Assembly: GCA_023957755.1 (NCBI GenBank)
Contig: JAMLGT010000008.1
Span: 62,001-126,000 of the forward strand
From: Chitinophagaceae bacterium
Lineage (GTDB): Bacteria; Bacteroidota; Bacteroidia; Chitinophagales; Chitinophagaceae
Reading direction: 5' to 3'
Length of the DNA: 64,000 bases
Shown here: positions 19,689 through 29,669 of the stretch, in pieces
Numbering within the stretch: the stretch's first letter is position 1
Layout of the letters: each line of letters starts with the position of its first letter
Position numbers and translations under genes: made by a program
The notes under the pieces: generated by a model
Told to the model about the DNA's origin: nothing
The model's input: only the letters and a program-made list of their open reading frames with translations
Database searches by the model: none

Positions 19689-20809
19689 TGAGTAGCCCTC
19701 GAAAAAGAATTATAGTCTCAGTGATATCTGACCTTGCCACCGATCAGAGAGTGATAAGGATTGCCACCACTTTACAGAAAATGGGATTTGAAGTGTATGT
19801 ATTAGCGAGGTCTTTCAAAACAAGTTTACCGTTAGAAATCTATCCTTTTAGGGCCAATCGGATTCGATGTTATTTTAGCAAAGGAACTTTACAGTATGCA
19901 GAGTTTATGACCAAACTATTTTTCAGGTTATTATTTAAAAGGGCAGACTACTTTCTCGCAAATGATTTAGATACGTTGCTTCCCAATTTTTGGGTATCGA
20001 GGCTAAGAGGGAAATACCTTTTTTATGATACGCATGAGTATTTTACCGGTGTGCCGGAACTGGCTGCCTCTCCGGTGAAGAAAAAGGTCTGGAAGAAACT
20101 GGAAGATTATATCATGCCCAGGCTTAAAACGATATATACAGTAAACGACTCAGTAAAACGTGAATATGAAAGTGAGTATAATGTCCATCTAGGCGTAGTA
20201 AGAAACCTGCCTGTTACCGTAAATGTAACACCTGCCCCTGTGCCTGAACACTGGAGAGGTAAAATTATTTTATTGGCCCAGGGTGCCGGATTGAATGAAG
20301 GCCGGAGTTGTATCGAAATGATTGACGCTTTGCCATTACTTGATGATAGATTTCACCTGGTATTTATCGGTGGGGGGAATGCGTGGGAGAAATTAAAAAA
20401 AAGGAGAAAAGAGATGCAACTGGAGCATAGGATTGATATGATGGAAAAGATGCTGCCATCAAAACTGAAGTCCTTTACTCCGCTTGCCCATCTGGGTATG
20501 AGTCTTGACAATTTCACAGATAAGAATTTTCTATACAGCCTGCCTAACAAGATTTTTGACTATATGCAGGCAGGCGTTCCGGTGTTTGCTACCGCCATTC
20601 CTGAGGTGAAACGCATTATCGATCAGTATGATTGTGGTATTACTATTTATGACACTTCTCCCCAACACATTGCGAAACTCATTACTGAGTTAATGAATGA
20701 CGAAACCAGATATGCCAGGTTGAAAGCTAATGCGCTGGCTGCTTCCAGAGAGTTTTCCTGGGAGAAGGAGCAAGTGAAACTAAGGGCAATCTATCAGAAT
20801 TTTCTATAA
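19688..20809 (+). CDS. GT4-family glycosyltransferase
   Basis: The 373-residue protein has a GT-B layout: an N-terminal domain opening with SVISDLATDQRVIRIATTL, a middle region with YDTHEYFTGVPEL, and a C-terminal nucleotide-sugar domain with LVFIGGG and the NKIFDYMQAGVPVFATAIPE stretch containing the family glutamate. It would transfer a sugar to a lipid- or glycan-linked acceptor at the inner membrane. Translational coupling to the UDP-GlcNAc 2-epimerase suggests a ManNAc- or related donor, which is inference. Confidence 0.85.
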   Translation: MSSPRKRIIVSVISDLATDQRVIRIATTLQKMGFEVYVLARSFKTSLPLEIYPFRANRIRCYFSKGTLQYAEFMTKLFFRLLFKRADYFLANDLDTLLPNFWVSRLRGKYLFYDTHEYFTGVPELAASPVKKKVWKKLEDYIMPRLKTIYTVNDSVKREYESEYNVHLGVVRNLPVTVNVTPAPVPEHWRGKIILLAQGAGLNEGRSCIEMIDALPLLDDRFHLVFIGGGNAWEKLKKRRKEMQLEHRIDMMEKMLPSKLKSFTPLAHLGMSLDNFTDKNFLYSLPNKIFDYMQAGVPVFATAIPEVKRIIDQYDCGITIYDTSPQHIAKLITELMNDETRYARLKANALAASREFSWEKEQVKLRAIYQNFL

Positions 20810-20817
20810 CCTTATCA

Positions 20818-21426
20818 CTACCCGAATACCTCCTGAAGGATTTTTTTTGTATCCTCAAAATTACGATGGAGATAGGCCGGTATGCCAGTCTCAGCAGCTG
20901 CATGCACCAGCATTTCCCGATCATCAAAATAAATACACTCATCAGGATTGATTTGCGCAATTCCGAGTGCTAATTGAAAGATTCCCGGGTTAGGCTTCCT
21001 CATACCCACCTCACAGGAAGAAATGAAGGCATCGAAGAAGCGTTGCAGTTGAAATTTGCGTATTCTATATTGGTTGAGTTCTCTGGGTTCATTATTTATT
21101 GAAATTACTCTGATATCAGGGTGTTTTTTTTTCCATTCTACCAGATACGGAAGCATTTCAGGCAGTTCCTGCGAGCGGGAGTACATGAAGTCTGTAAAAT
21201 CTTTTGTACTGAAATTTCGAGATTCATAAAACACTGCAGTATTGAGATATTGTGCAAGTGTAATTCTTCCGATTTCGTACACGTTGAAAATAAAGTCATG
21301 GCGGTGCTCCATTTCATCAAAATCCAGATTAAAAACTCTGCACGCCTCTTTGCGGCTTACTTTATCCCATCCGTTAGTTAGTAATACCCCACCTATATCC
21401 GAGAAAAGTACTTTTGTTTTATTCAT
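20818..21426 (-). CDS. HAD-superfamily hydrolase
   Basis: The 202-residue protein carries HAD motif I as FSDIGGVLL (nucleophile Asp10, with Gly where many members have a second Asp), motif II near VISINNE, motif III in GMRKPNPGIF and motif IV YFDDRE. The cap is the small helical type seen in YihX-like sugar phosphatases and epoxide-hydrolase-like members. The Gly at the acid/base position occurs in this subfamily but could alter activity. It overlaps the upstream rpiB gene by 8 bp, suggesting a sugar-phosphate substrate. Confidence 0.8.
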   Translation of the reverse strand: MNKTKVLFSDIGGVLLTNGWDKVSRKEACRVFNLDFDEMEHRHDFIFNVYEIGRITLAQYLNTAVFYESRNFSTKDFTDFMYSRSQELPEMLPYLVEWKKKHPDIRVISINNEPRELNQYRIRKFQLQRFFDAFISSCEVGMRKPNPGIFQLALGIAQINPDECIYFDDREMLVHAAAETGIPAYLHRNFEDTKKILQEVFG

Positions 21427-21874
21427 GATTCTTTAATTCAACTGATTTAACCTTGCCTAATCTTCTGTTATGCCTTTCCAGTCCTGAGAAATTGGCTTCC
21501 AGAAATGTCTTTACGAGTAGTTCTGCATACACATCTGCTACCACTCTGCCTCCAAGGCAAATTATATTCATATTGTCGTCCTCAACACCCTGCCTGGCAG
21601 AAAAACAGTCAGTTACCAATGCAGCTCTTACACCTTTTACTTTGTTAGCAGCGATAGAAGCGCCAATGCCGCTTCCACACACAGCAATTCCTCTGGTTAA
21701 TTTACCTTCAGAAACTGCATTAGCGAGTGGAAAAACAAAATCGGGATAGTCATCACCCTTGTTATATTCAAAAGCACCGTAATCAGTTACCTCGTGCCCC
21801 TCTGCCTTAAGATAGTTTTTTATTTTTTCCTTTAGTTCGTATCCACCATGGTCGGCTGCCAGTCCAATCTTCAT
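21419..21874 (-). CDS. rpiB: ribose-5-phosphate isomerase B
   Basis: The 151-residue enzyme has the RpiB/LacAB hallmarks: ADHGGYELKE at the N-terminus, the phosphate loop and catalytic Cys66 in AVCGSGIGASIAANK, and DDNMNIICLGGR. It interconverts ribose 5-phosphate and ribulose 5-phosphate in the pentose phosphate pathway. Length is normal for the family. The downstream HAD hydrolase gene starts inside its last codons, so the two form an operon. Confidence 0.93.
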   Translation of the reverse strand: MKIGLAADHGGYELKEKIKNYLKAEGHEVTDYGAFEYNKGDDYPDFVFPLANAVSEGKLTRGIAVCGSGIGASIAANKVKGVRAALVTDCFSARQGVEDDNMNIICLGGRVVADVYAELLVKTFLEANFSGLERHNRRLGKVKSVELKNHE

Positions 21875-21975
21875 AATTGCCCAATTTTATAATTAATGGT
21901 TATAATCTGCAATTTCATTACAATTCTTGTGCTAATTTGTGACATTGTGAGTAAATAGCATAGAATAATTTGAAT

Positions 21976-22449
21976 ATGACCAGAGAAGAAAAGTTTATGT
22001 TGGAGGCTGTGAAGCTGGCCGGCAAAGGAGTGATGGCGAATGAGGGAGGCCCATTTGGATGTGTAATAGTAAAAGGTGACGAAATTGTTGGGAGAGGAAA
22101 TAACAGGGTATTGACGGATAACGATCCGACATCTCATGCGGAGGTAGTGGCCATCAGGGATGCCTGTGCCCGGTTGGGGACGTATCAGTTGGATGACTGT
22201 GAAATCTATGCCAGTTGCGAACCCTGTCCGATGTGTCTGGGGGCTATTTATTGGGCACGCCCTAAGGTGGTGTACTATGCAGGAACGAAGGATGATGCGG
22301 CTAAAAGCGGATTTGATGATAGCTTTATCTATAGAGAAATAGAATTGCCTCGTGAGCAGAGAAAAATACCTTTTCTGAAGATTCAGTTGAGCGATGCTTT
22401 GGCACCATTCAGAGTATGGGATGAGAAATCAGATAAGAAAGAATATTAA
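21976..22449 (+). CDS. guaD: guanine deaminase, cytidine-deaminase-like fold
   Basis: Starting at the ATG at 21976 the enzyme has 157 residues. Zinc ligands are visible as HAEV (His54, Glu56) and SCEPCPMC (Cys84, Cys87). The YWARPKVVYYAG and KSGFDDSFIYREI stretches match the Bacillus GuaD type rather than tRNA or cytosine deaminases. It would convert guanine to xanthine and ammonia in the cytosol. An in-frame TTG two codons upstream is a weaker start. A small gene follows after 22 bp on the same strand. Confidence 0.85.
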   Translation: MTREEKFMLEAVKLAGKGVMANEGGPFGCVIVKGDEIVGRGNNRVLTDNDPTSHAEVVAIRDACARLGTYQLDDCEIYASCEPCPMCLGAIYWARPKVVYYAGTKDDAAKSGFDDSFIYREIELPREQRKIPFLKIQLSDALAPFRVWDEKSDKKEY

Positions 22450-22471
22450 TCAAGACCAAAACAAATATTTT

Positions 22472-22729
22472 ATGTCATGCAATTTTGAGATTCCGGTAAA
22501 AGACAATGTGGATGCAGCACTTGAGAAAGCCCGAAAGGCTGTAGAGAGCCAGAATGGAACTTTTACAGGCGATAATAATTCAGGCAGTTTTGAGCTGAAT
22601 GTTTTTGGGAACTTCATCAAAGGAAGTTATACTATCAAGGATCAGATGTTGAACCTGGAGATTACTGATAAACCCTTTTTTGTGCCCTGTAATATGATTG
22701 AAAGCTTTCTTATGAAACAGATATCCTGA
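22472..22729 (+). CDS. small conserved-looking protein, tentative PHA-granule-regulator-like
   Basis: From the ATG at 22472 the product has 85 residues. A longer in-frame opening at 22394 would overlap the deaminase gene and lacks sense as a protein start. The chain alternates a helix (DAALEKARKAVESQ) with a beta-sheet half (GSFELNVFGNFIKGSYTIKDQMLNLEIT), vaguely like the polyhydroxyalkanoate system small protein family. That resemblance is weak and no function is claimed. Its stop abuts the stop of the convergent response regulator gene. Confidence 0.65.
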   Translation: MSCNFEIPVKDNVDAALEKARKAVESQNGTFTGDNNSGSFELNVFGNFIKGSYTIKDQMLNLEITDKPFFVPCNMIESFLMKQIS

Positions 22730-23098
22730 CTACTTTTTGCGAGAAAGGATAGTGTGAATTTTTTTCAGAAGCGCTTTTATTTCAAAAGGCTTTGCAAGAA
22801 AGCCATTGGCTCCAAACTCTTCGGTGGCGGAGTTCGAAAGTTGTGAAAACCCTGATAGAATAAGAATGGGTATATGGCGGGTAAACCCGGAAGATTTTAA
22901 TTTGTTGCAGATATTAAGCCCATCGTGTGTATGCATAAAAACATCGAGCATTATCAGGTCAGGTTCGTTTTTATGCAGGTATTTTTCAGCATCTTCCCAA
23001 TTAGAGTAAGGCTTCACTGTGTACCCTTTTTCTTCCAGAGAGTTTTTCGTGAGTGTCAGCAGATCCAAATCATCATCTATCATTAAAATAAGTGGCAT
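22730..23098 (-). CDS. single-domain response regulator
   Basis: The 122-residue protein is only a receiver domain: acidic pair at Asp8-Asp10, phosphoacceptor Asp52 in IMLDVFM, Ser82 at the switch position and Lys103 in LAKPFE. No output domain follows, so it would act by protein contact, as CheY- or relay-type regulators do. No histidine kinase is in the window. It is transcribed alone, divergent from the polysaccharide deacetylase gene. Confidence 0.9.
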   Translation of the reverse strand: MPLILMIDDDLDLLTLTKNSLEEKGYTVKPYSNWEDAEKYLHKNEPDLIMLDVFMHTHDGLNICNKLKSSGFTRHIPILILSGFSQLSNSATEEFGANGFLAKPFEIKALLKKIHTILSRKK

Positions 23099-23185
23099 AT
23101 CAGACCCCTAACAAATAGCGTGCAGGTTTTTATAACCAGGGAAACTCAATCATCAGAACAACAAACGTTTTAACTATTTTTGAAT

Positions 23186-24490
23186 ATGCTTTTATTTTAC
23201 TGTGAAAGGATAACGCCGCGTATTCGCTATGTAGTAAAGTGGATAATGCATGAGTTCAATTGTGAGGTTTCTTTTACAGAAAGCAAGATTGAATATCTGG
23301 CATATCATGGTGCAGGGATTGCCTATACGAATGGCGCAATGGAAGAGGGGAGTGGTATGCAAATTTTTCCTTCCGGTTTTTTGGAGGAACATGGAGTGAA
23401 GCAATTTGTGCCTACTCTGCGAAGAACTGAAAATGGAATTCATCTTTTTCCTGATGATAGTGAATTGCAATTTGATATTCTGAGTGCAGTTTTTTATCTC
23501 ATCTCGAGATATGAAGAATATTTGCCCTTCGAGTCGGATCGATATGGCAGGTTCAAGGCTTCGGATAGCATTGCCTATAGGAATGAGTTCTTACAAGTGC
23601 CAATAGTGGATACGTGGATTAATGGGTTGGGGGATTTACTTCAAAAAAAATTTCCTCAACTTAGAATAGAGAGGTCGCCTTTTCGCACGTTGTTTACCTA
23701 CGATATAGATGTGGCTTTTAAGTATTTGGCTCGAGGTGCTGGAAAGTCTTTATTGGCAGCAGGCAGAGATACGCTAAGAGGGAAATGGAAAGAGGTTATT
23801 GAGCGGAGCAGGGTTTTACGGGGAAGGAAGTCTGATCCATGGGATGTGTATGATTGGATAAAGAAAGAATTGAATACCGCAGGGATTGAAGGAATTTTTT
23901 TCTTTTTGACCGCCGACGTCGCACAGTATGATCATAATGTGGATGTGAGCAGAAATGAAATCAAGGACAGGATATTTACACATACTGAGATGGCTATTGA
24001 AATGGGGATTCATCCTTCGTTTCGTTCCTCTGAAATTAACGGGCTCACTATTAAAGAGAAAAAAAAGCTGGAAAAATATCTTGCGCGGACTGTTACTTCA
24101 AGCAGGCAGCATTTTCTGAAATTCAGACTGCCGGATACTTATCGTGAATTGATTGAGTGTGGAATTGAGAGAGATTTTTCGATGGCTTTTCCGGAGATTT
24201 CAGGATTTCGTGCAGGCACTTCGCGTCCGTTCCCATTTTACGATTTGCTTAAAGAGCAGGAGACATCACTGATGATCTATCCGTCGTGCTGGATGGATGC
24301 AACGTATATCAATTATGACATTCAATCGGCAGATAAAGCAGAAAAAGAGGCATTGAGGTTACTTGAAACAGTTAAGGCTGTGGGGGGATACTTCATTCCC
24401 ATTTTTCACAATAATGTATTAGAAGACGAGAGGTATCGTAGTATTCATCATTTACTCCTGGATAATATTGCTGATGCAAACAAACGATGA
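23186..24490 (+). CDS. polysaccharide deacetylase family protein with DUF7033-like N-terminus
   Basis: The 434-residue protein (ATG at 23186; the TTG two codons earlier is not needed) has an N-terminal domain typical of Bacteroidota homologs, with ILSAVFYLISRYEEYLPFESD. A NodB-like barrel follows, with the metal motif start TYDIDVAF and HPSFRSSEIN as second metal region, ending with IPIFHNN. Family members remove acetyl groups from cell-surface or biofilm glycans. No signal peptide is visible, so it would act in the cytoplasm or at the inner membrane. The following glycosyltransferase supports a role in surface glycan synthesis. Confidence 0.75.
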   Translation: MLLFYCERITPRIRYVVKWIMHEFNCEVSFTESKIEYLAYHGAGIAYTNGAMEEGSGMQIFPSGFLEEHGVKQFVPTLRRTENGIHLFPDDSELQFDILSAVFYLISRYEEYLPFESDRYGRFKASDSIAYRNEFLQVPIVDTWINGLGDLLQKKFPQLRIERSPFRTLFTYDIDVAFKYLARGAGKSLLAAGRDTLRGKWKEVIERSRVLRGRKSDPWDVYDWIKKELNTAGIEGIFFFLTADVAQYDHNVDVSRNEIKDRIFTHTEMAIEMGIHPSFRSSEINGLTIKEKKKLEKYLARTVTSSRQHFLKFRLPDTYRELIECGIERDFSMAFPEISGFRAGTSRPFPFYDLLKEQETSLMIYPSCWMDATYINYDIQSADKAEKEALRLLETVKAVGGYFIPIFHNNVLEDERYRSIHHLLLDNIADANKR

Positions 24491-24526
24491 GTAAGTCCGG
24501 TTGAGTAATTAAGTAAAAAGAAAGAG

Positions 24527-25642
24527 TTGAACACACATCTCCATATCGTCTGCTTTGATGTACCTTATCCACCGGATTATGGCGGAGTGGTGGATTTGTT
24601 TTATAAGATTAAGTACCTCCATGATGCAGGTGTGAAAATTCACTTACACTGTTTTGAGTATGGCAGAGGCAGGCAGGAAGTCTTAAAGCAGTTTTGTGAG
24701 GAGGTATATTATTACCCCAGGAAGAAAGTGGTATTTCCCCTGCTGCCTTTTATTGTAGCATCTCGAAAGAATCGGATGTTAAAGAATCGGTTATTAGCCG
24801 ATGGCTATCCGATTCTCCTGGAGGGGGTGCATTGCTCCTATCATTTATTCAAGGGGGATCTGCCGGCCAACAGATGCTGGGTGAGACTTCATAATGTAGA
24901 GTGGAAATATTATGCGAATCTGGCAAAGAGTTCTGGAGTTTTTCTTAAATCATTATATTTTTTGTGGGAGTCATGGATGCTAAAACGTTACGAAGAAAGG
25001 CTGGCATTCAAGGGCAGGTTTTTGTGCCTGAATAGGGAAGATTTAGAGGTGTATCAGTCTATGGGAGCAGAGAGGGTGGAATATCTTCCTTTGTTTGTGG
25101 AGAACGGAGGCAAGGTTTTTTCTGAAGAAGGTTGGGGAGATTATTGCCTGTATCACGGGAATCTCTCGGTACCTGAAAACGAGAAGGTAGTCACTTTCCT
25201 CGTTCAGGAGGTATTTGCGCATCTTCAGGTAAAGTTTGTTGTGGCAGGTAAGAATCCTTCGACCCGGCTAATGACATTATGTCGAAACCACCATGTGGAA
25301 TGTATTGCAAACCCTTCTGAAACTGAGTTAAATAATTTGATCCGGGAAGCACAATTGAATGTATTGCCCTCTGCAAACAACACAGGCATTAAGGTGAAGA
25401 TTATTAATGCCCTTTCGAAGGGGAGGTTTGTGATGACGAACAAAGTAGGAGTAGATAAAGCCGGCTCCTGGAAGGCTTTGTGCATTGTGGCTAATAAAGC
25501 GCCAGAATGGCGAGAATCAGTCATTAGCGCAATGGAGAAGCATTTTACATTGGAGGATATAGCCCGGCGTCAGGAAGTGTTGTCCGGGGAATTTTCTGCA
25601 GTAGCCAATACTCAAAAGTTGATATCGTTTATCTTTAGTTGA
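24527..25642 (+). CDS. glycosyltransferase, GT-B fold, TTG start
   Basis: The 371-residue protein starts with HLHIVCFDVPYPPDYGGVVD, the donor/acceptor loop at the very N-terminus of GT4-like enzymes, so the start must lie just before it. The only start codon there is TTG at 24527; the first in-frame ATG is about 85 codons later. The C-terminal half has YHGNLSVPEN, FVVAGKNPS and the NVLPSANNTGIKVKIINALS region with the donor-binding loop. It follows the deacetylase by 36 bp and its last 8 bp overlap the convergent ftsE-like gene. Substrate unknown. Confidence 0.78.
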   Translation: MNTHLHIVCFDVPYPPDYGGVVDLFYKIKYLHDAGVKIHLHCFEYGRGRQEVLKQFCEEVYYYPRKKVVFPLLPFIVASRKNRMLKNRLLADGYPILLEGVHCSYHLFKGDLPANRCWVRLHNVEWKYYANLAKSSGVFLKSLYFLWESWMLKRYEERLAFKGRFLCLNREDLEVYQSMGAERVEYLPLFVENGGKVFSEEGWGDYCLYHGNLSVPENEKVVTFLVQEVFAHLQVKFVVAGKNPSTRLMTLCRNHHVECIANPSETELNNLIREAQLNVLPSANNTGIKVKIINALSKGRFVMTNKVGVDKAGSWKALCIVANKAPEWRESVISAMEKHFTLEDIARRQEVLSGEFSAVANTQKLISFIFS

Positions 25643-26339
25643 CTTCCACAGTGGCGTGGTCATAAACCTTTCCATTTTCCGTCTTCAGTGTACGGGCTGG
25701 GAATTTCTTGATTACTGGGTAGTCGTGTGTAGCCATCATAACTGCAGTGCCGTAATCTCTGGAAATACTGATTAGTAATCTCATAATTTCATCCGAAGTG
25801 GCAGGGTCGAGGTTTCCGGTTGGTTCATCAGCGAGAATTAGTTTGGGAGAGTTTAGCAGCGCTCTTGCTATTGCTACACGTTGTTGCTCTCCGCCGCTTA
25901 ATTCAAAAGGCATTTTGAAGCCTTTAGTTTTTAATCCTACTTTACCCAGTACATCCTCGATCTTTTCATCCATCAGTTTCTTGTCTTTCCAGCCGGTGGC
26001 ACGAAGTACGAATTTGAGATTTTCGTTTACATTTCTATCAGTCATTAGTTGAAAGTCCTGAAATACTACTCCTAAGTTTCTTCTCAGGAATGGCACCTTC
26101 TTCCAATCCATTTTCTTTAATTCGTAATCTACCACGGTAGCGTCGCCACTTCTAAGGTCAAGATCGCCATACAGGGTTTTTAACAGCGAGCTTTTTCCGG
26201 TGCCGGTCTTTCCGACAATGTACACGAATTCACCCTTTCTTACTTCCAGATTTACATCACCTAAAATCAGTGAGTTGCCCTGATAGATCTGGGCATTTTG
26301 CATTTTTACGATTACGTCCGACATATTCAAGTTATCCAT
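25635..26339 (-). CDS. ftsE: FtsE-like ABC ATPase
   Basis: The 234-residue ATPase has Walker [11 protein letters not shown] (about 43-52), Q-loop [14 protein letters not shown], signature [18 protein letters not shown], Walker [13 protein letters not shown] and H-loop ATHDY. The [11 protein letters not shown] segment is typical of FtsE of Bacteroidota. FtsE pairs with the membrane protein FtsX at the division site and controls peptidoglycan hydrolases; ftsX is not adjacent here. Confusion with LolD-type ATPases is possible, but the length and loops favour FtsE. Confidence 0.8.
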   Translation of the reverse strand: MDNLNMSDVIVKMQNAQIYQGNSLILGDVNLEVRKGEFVYIVGKTGTGKSSLLKTLYGDLDLRSGDATVVDYELKKMDWKKVPFLRRNLGVVFQDFQLMTDRNVNENLKFVLRATGWKDKKLMDEKIEDVLGKVGLKTKGFKMPFELSGGEQQRVAIARALLNSPKLILADEPTGNLDPATSDEIMRLLISISRDYGTAVMMATHDYPVIKKFPARTLKTENGKVYDHATVEVN

Positions 26340-26440
26340 TAATATGGTGTGGGTAAAGTTAGAGTTATAATTATATTTTCAGAAAAAGAAAAATTATTCA
26401 TCTGTTAAATTCCGGAAGAAAAACCCTTGCGGAAATCGTG

Positions 26441-26448
26441 TACCTTTG
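26441..26448 (+). promoter_or_regulatory. TAnnTTTG -7 box for hutHU
   Basis: TACCTTTG is a full match to the Bacteroidota -7 box and sits 21 bp ahead of the hutH ATG, giving a short leader. It also contains the upstream TTG, which is therefore unlikely to be the start codon. No TTTG is visible at -33, hinting at an activated promoter. Confidence 0.45.
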
Positions 26449-26469
26449 AGAACGATTTTTTTTACAAAT

Positions 26470-27963
26470 ATGGACCATTATCATCTGCAAATTGATGCAG
26501 AAACACTTACCTACGAAGATTTAGAAAGCTATTTAAAGCACAAGGCAAATATATCGGTAACCCCTCAGGCATTGAATTCAATTGCCAGATGCAGGGAATA
26601 TCTGGATAGAAAGCTTGGATCAGGAGATGAACTTTTTTATGGCATCAATACCGGTTTTGGATTCTTGCAAAATGTCAGCATTGATAGATCTCAGTTAACC
26701 GAACTACAGGACAACCTGCTCAAATCGCATGCCTGTGGAGTAGGGGATGAAGTGCCTCAGGAAATAGTGAGGCTTATGTTGATGTTGAAGATTAAATCGC
26801 TAAGCTATGGCCATTCCGGTGTGTGTGTGGATATTGTAAAGCGGTTGTCGGATTTCCATAACAGTGGTGTATTGCCGGTGGTCTATACCAAGGGATCTTT
26901 GGGGGCATCAGGAGATCTGGCGCCTCTGAGCCACCTTGCATTGCCTCTTATCGGAGAGGGGGAAGTGAATTTCAGAGGGAGGAGGTTAGCTACCCGGGAA
27001 GCATTAAAAGAGCTAAGCCTACAACCTTTAAGACTTAAGAGTAAGGAAGGGCTTGCATTAATAAATGGCACACAATTTATGAGTGCCTATGGAATGTATT
27101 CGCTGGTTAAGAGCAAAAAGCTCCTGGACTGGGCTAACATGATTGCTGCTATTTCGATAGATGCATTTTCGTGCAATACGAATTTCCTGAATGAGCATAT
27201 CCATGCGGTGCGACCTCATAAGGGGCAGATTGCAATAGCTGCGCATATCAGAGAGATTCTGGCCGGAAGCGAAATCTGCAGTACAGCCAAGGCTAATTTG
27301 CAGGATCCCTATTCATTTAGATGTATTCCTCAGGTGCACGGGGCCTCCAGAGATACTTTTGATTTTGTGAAGAATACCTTACTCACTGAGGTCAATTCAG
27401 TAACAGATAATCCTAACATCTTCCCGGATGATGATCTCATCATCAGTGGAGGAAATTTTCATGGCCAGCCGCTTGCACTTTCGCTGGATTATCTCGCTAT
27501 TGCAATGAGTGAGATTGGCAATATTTCTGAAAGGAGAACGTATCAGTTACTAAGCGGCCAGCGCAACCTGCCTTTGTTTCTGATCCATAATTCAGGGTTG
27601 AACTCAGGCCTGATGATTCCACAATACGCAGCGGCATCGCTGGTGAGTGAGAATAAGCAATTGAGTACTCCTGCAAGTGTGGATTCCATTTCGTCATCCA
27701 ATAATCAGGAAGACCATGTGAGCATGGGCGCTAATGCTGCTACAAAGTGCCTCAGAGTAGTGCAAAACGTGCAGGGGATTCTGGCCATTGAGTTGCTTAC
27801 AGCCTGCCAGGCGCTTGACTTTACAAGGCCGTCGAAATCGTCTGCAAAAGTTGAAGAGGTGTTTGCTGCTTTTCGTAAGGAGGTGACGTTTAATGGGTCA
27901 GACAGAATTCTGCATGATGACATTCAAAAAGCAATTTCATTCATTGACAATTATGAACTCTAA
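26470..27963 (+). CDS. hutH: histidine ammonia-lyase
   Basis: The 497-residue enzyme begins at the ATG at 26470; an in-frame TTG at 26446 lies in the promoter box. The self-formed MIO cofactor triad Ala-Ser-Gly is at 146-148 in GSLGASGDLAPLSHL, with the active-site loop FYGINTGFG and later NPNIFPDDDLIISGGNFHGQ and QEDHVSMG. It converts histidine to urocanate and ammonia, the first step of histidine breakdown. The urocanate hydratase gene follows after 12 bp; hutI and hutG are not in the window. Confidence 0.95.
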   Translation: MDHYHLQIDAETLTYEDLESYLKHKANISVTPQALNSIARCREYLDRKLGSGDELFYGINTGFGFLQNVSIDRSQLTELQDNLLKSHACGVGDEVPQEIVRLMLMLKIKSLSYGHSGVCVDIVKRLSDFHNSGVLPVVYTKGSLGASGDLAPLSHLALPLIGEGEVNFRGRRLATREALKELSLQPLRLKSKEGLALINGTQFMSAYGMYSLVKSKKLLDWANMIAAISIDAFSCNTNFLNEHIHAVRPHKGQIAIAAHIREILAGSEICSTAKANLQDPYSFRCIPQVHGASRDTFDFVKNTLLTEVNSVTDNPNIFPDDDLIISGGNFHGQPLALSLDYLAIAMSEIGNISERRTYQLLSGQRNLPLFLIHNSGLNSGLMIPQYAAASLVSENKQLSTPASVDSISSSNNQEDHVSMGANAATKCLRVVQNVQGILAIELLTACQALDFTRPSKSSAKVEEVFAAFRKEVTFNGSDRILHDDIQKAISFIDNYEL

Positions 27964-27975
27964 AATAAAAAAGTT

Positions 27976-29661
27976 ATGACGGCAGTTAAGAGACATTATG
28001 ATCCGGTGAAGTATAAGACACCCACAGGATCCCAATTAAATTGTAAGGGATGGAGCCAGGAAGCTGCATTGCGCATGCTACTGAATAACATCAATCCGGA
28101 AGTAGCCGAAAAACCTGATGAATTGATTGTATATGGCGGCAGGGGTAAAGCTGCCAGAAATTTTGAGAGTCTGGATAAGATTATTGCAGCATTAAAAGTA
28201 TTGGAGAATGATGAATCGCTTCTGGTACAAAGCGGGAAGCCGGTAGCCATAATGAAAACGCATGAAAACTCACCCAGAGTACTCATTTCCAATTCTCAGT
28301 TAGTGCCAAAGTGGGCTACATGGGAGCACTTTGATGAGTTAGAAAAAAAAGGGCTGATGATGTATGGGCAGATGACTGCCGGATCATGGATTTATATCGG
28401 TAGTCAGGGTATTGTGCAGGGTACTTATGAAACATTTGCAGAGATAGCGCGGCGAAAATTTAATCACTCACTGAAGGGAACGCTGAGTGTGACCGCCGGA
28501 CTGGGGGGCATGGGAGGTGCCCAACCTTTGGCAATTACTATGAATGGAGGTGTGTGTCTTGCTGCTGAGGTGGAAAAATGGAGGATAGAGAAGAGAATCG
28601 AAACCCGGTATCTTGATGAGATGGCCACGGATATAGACCAGGCAATTGACAAGGCAATAGAGGCGAAACAAGAAGGAATAGCCTGGAGCATTGGAGTATT
28701 GTGCAATGCGGTGGATTTGCTTGAAAGAATAAAGACCAGAGGTGTGTCCATTGATGTCCTTACGGACCAAACTTCTGCACATGATCCGCTGGTAGGATAC
28801 ATCCCTCAGGGATTGAGTGTGGAAGAGGCTAATGTATTGCGTGAAGCCAATCCGGACGAGTATGTAAAGCGTTCGCTTAATTCAATGAGGCGGCATGTGG
28901 AATTAATGATCGACCTGATGCATGCCGGATCTGAAACCTTTGACTATGGTAATAATCTGAGGGCAGGAGCCTATGAAGCAGGCTTGAAGAATGCATTTGA
29001 TTTTCCGGGGTTTGTACCTGCTTATATCCGGCCTTTATTTTGTGAAGGAAAAGGGCCTTTCAGGTGGGCGGCATTAAGTGGCGATCCGAATGATATTTAT
29101 GAAACAGATAAAGTACTGACATCGCTCTTCCCTGAGAATAAAAGTTTGATTAACTGGCTGACTCTCGCAAAAGAGAAAATTGCATTTCAAGGCCTGCCTG
29201 CTCGAATTTGTTGGCTTGGCCAGGGAGAAAGAGAAAAAGCAGGACTTGCATTTAATGAACTGGTAAGCACAGGAAAGGTGAAAGCCCCTATTGTTATAGG
29301 CCGCGATCATCTGGATACCGGTTCTGTGGCCAGCCCGAACAGGGAAACAGAGTCTATGATGGATGGAAGCGACGCAGTGGCAGACTGGCCCATTTTGAAT
29401 CTATTGGTGAATACTGCCGGAGGTGCCAGTTGGGTAAGCCTGCATCACGGCGGTGGGGTAGGTATTGGTTATAGCATTCATGCCGGGATGGTGATTGTAG
29501 CAGATGGAACCCAAATGGCTGCTGACAAATTGAGCAGGGTACTTCGCAACGATCCGGGGCTGGGCGTGATAAGGCATGCAGATGCAGGATATGAGTTAGC
29601 TAAAGAGGTAGCTTTAAAAAATAACCTTGATTTGGATCAGGAATTGGGAAAAAGAAAATAG
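27976..29661 (+). CDS. hutU: urocanate hydratase
   Basis: The 561-residue protein matches the urocanase family throughout: [32 protein letters not shown] (NAD-binding start), [36 protein letters not shown], and [10 protein letters not shown]. It hydrates urocanate to imidazolonepropionate using bound NAD. Length is standard for the bacterial enzyme. It is co-transcribed with hutH. The last step genes must be elsewhere, so this is a partial hut operon. Confidence 0.95.
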   Translation: MTAVKRHYDPVKYKTPTGSQLNCKGWSQEAALRMLLNNINPEVAEKPDELIVYGGRGKAARNFESLDKIIAALKVLENDESLLVQSGKPVAIMKTHENSPRVLISNSQLVPKWATWEHFDELEKKGLMMYGQMTAGSWIYIGSQGIVQGTYETFAEIARRKFNHSLKGTLSVTAGLGGMGGAQPLAITMNGGVCLAAEVEKWRIEKRIETRYLDEMATDIDQAIDKAIEAKQEGIAWSIGVLCNAVDLLERIKTRGVSIDVLTDQTSAHDPLVGYIPQGLSVEEANVLREANPDEYVKRSLNSMRRHVELMIDLMHAGSETFDYGNNLRAGAYEAGLKNAFDFPGFVPAYIRPLFCEGKGPFRWAALSGDPNDIYETDKVLTSLFPENKSLINWLTLAKEKIAFQGLPARICWLGQGEREKAGLAFNELVSTGKVKAPIVIGRDHLDTGSVASPNRETESMMDGSDAVADWPILNLLVNTAGGASWVSLHHGGGVGIGYSIHAGMVIVADGTQMAADKLSRVLRNDPGLGVIRHADAGYELAKEVALKNNLDLDQELGKRK

Positions 29662-29669
29662 AAAAAGAG

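Noticed and set aside
22394-22471. Longer form of the small protein gene
   Set aside because: The extra 26 codons overlap the guanine deaminase end and lack any protein-like pattern.
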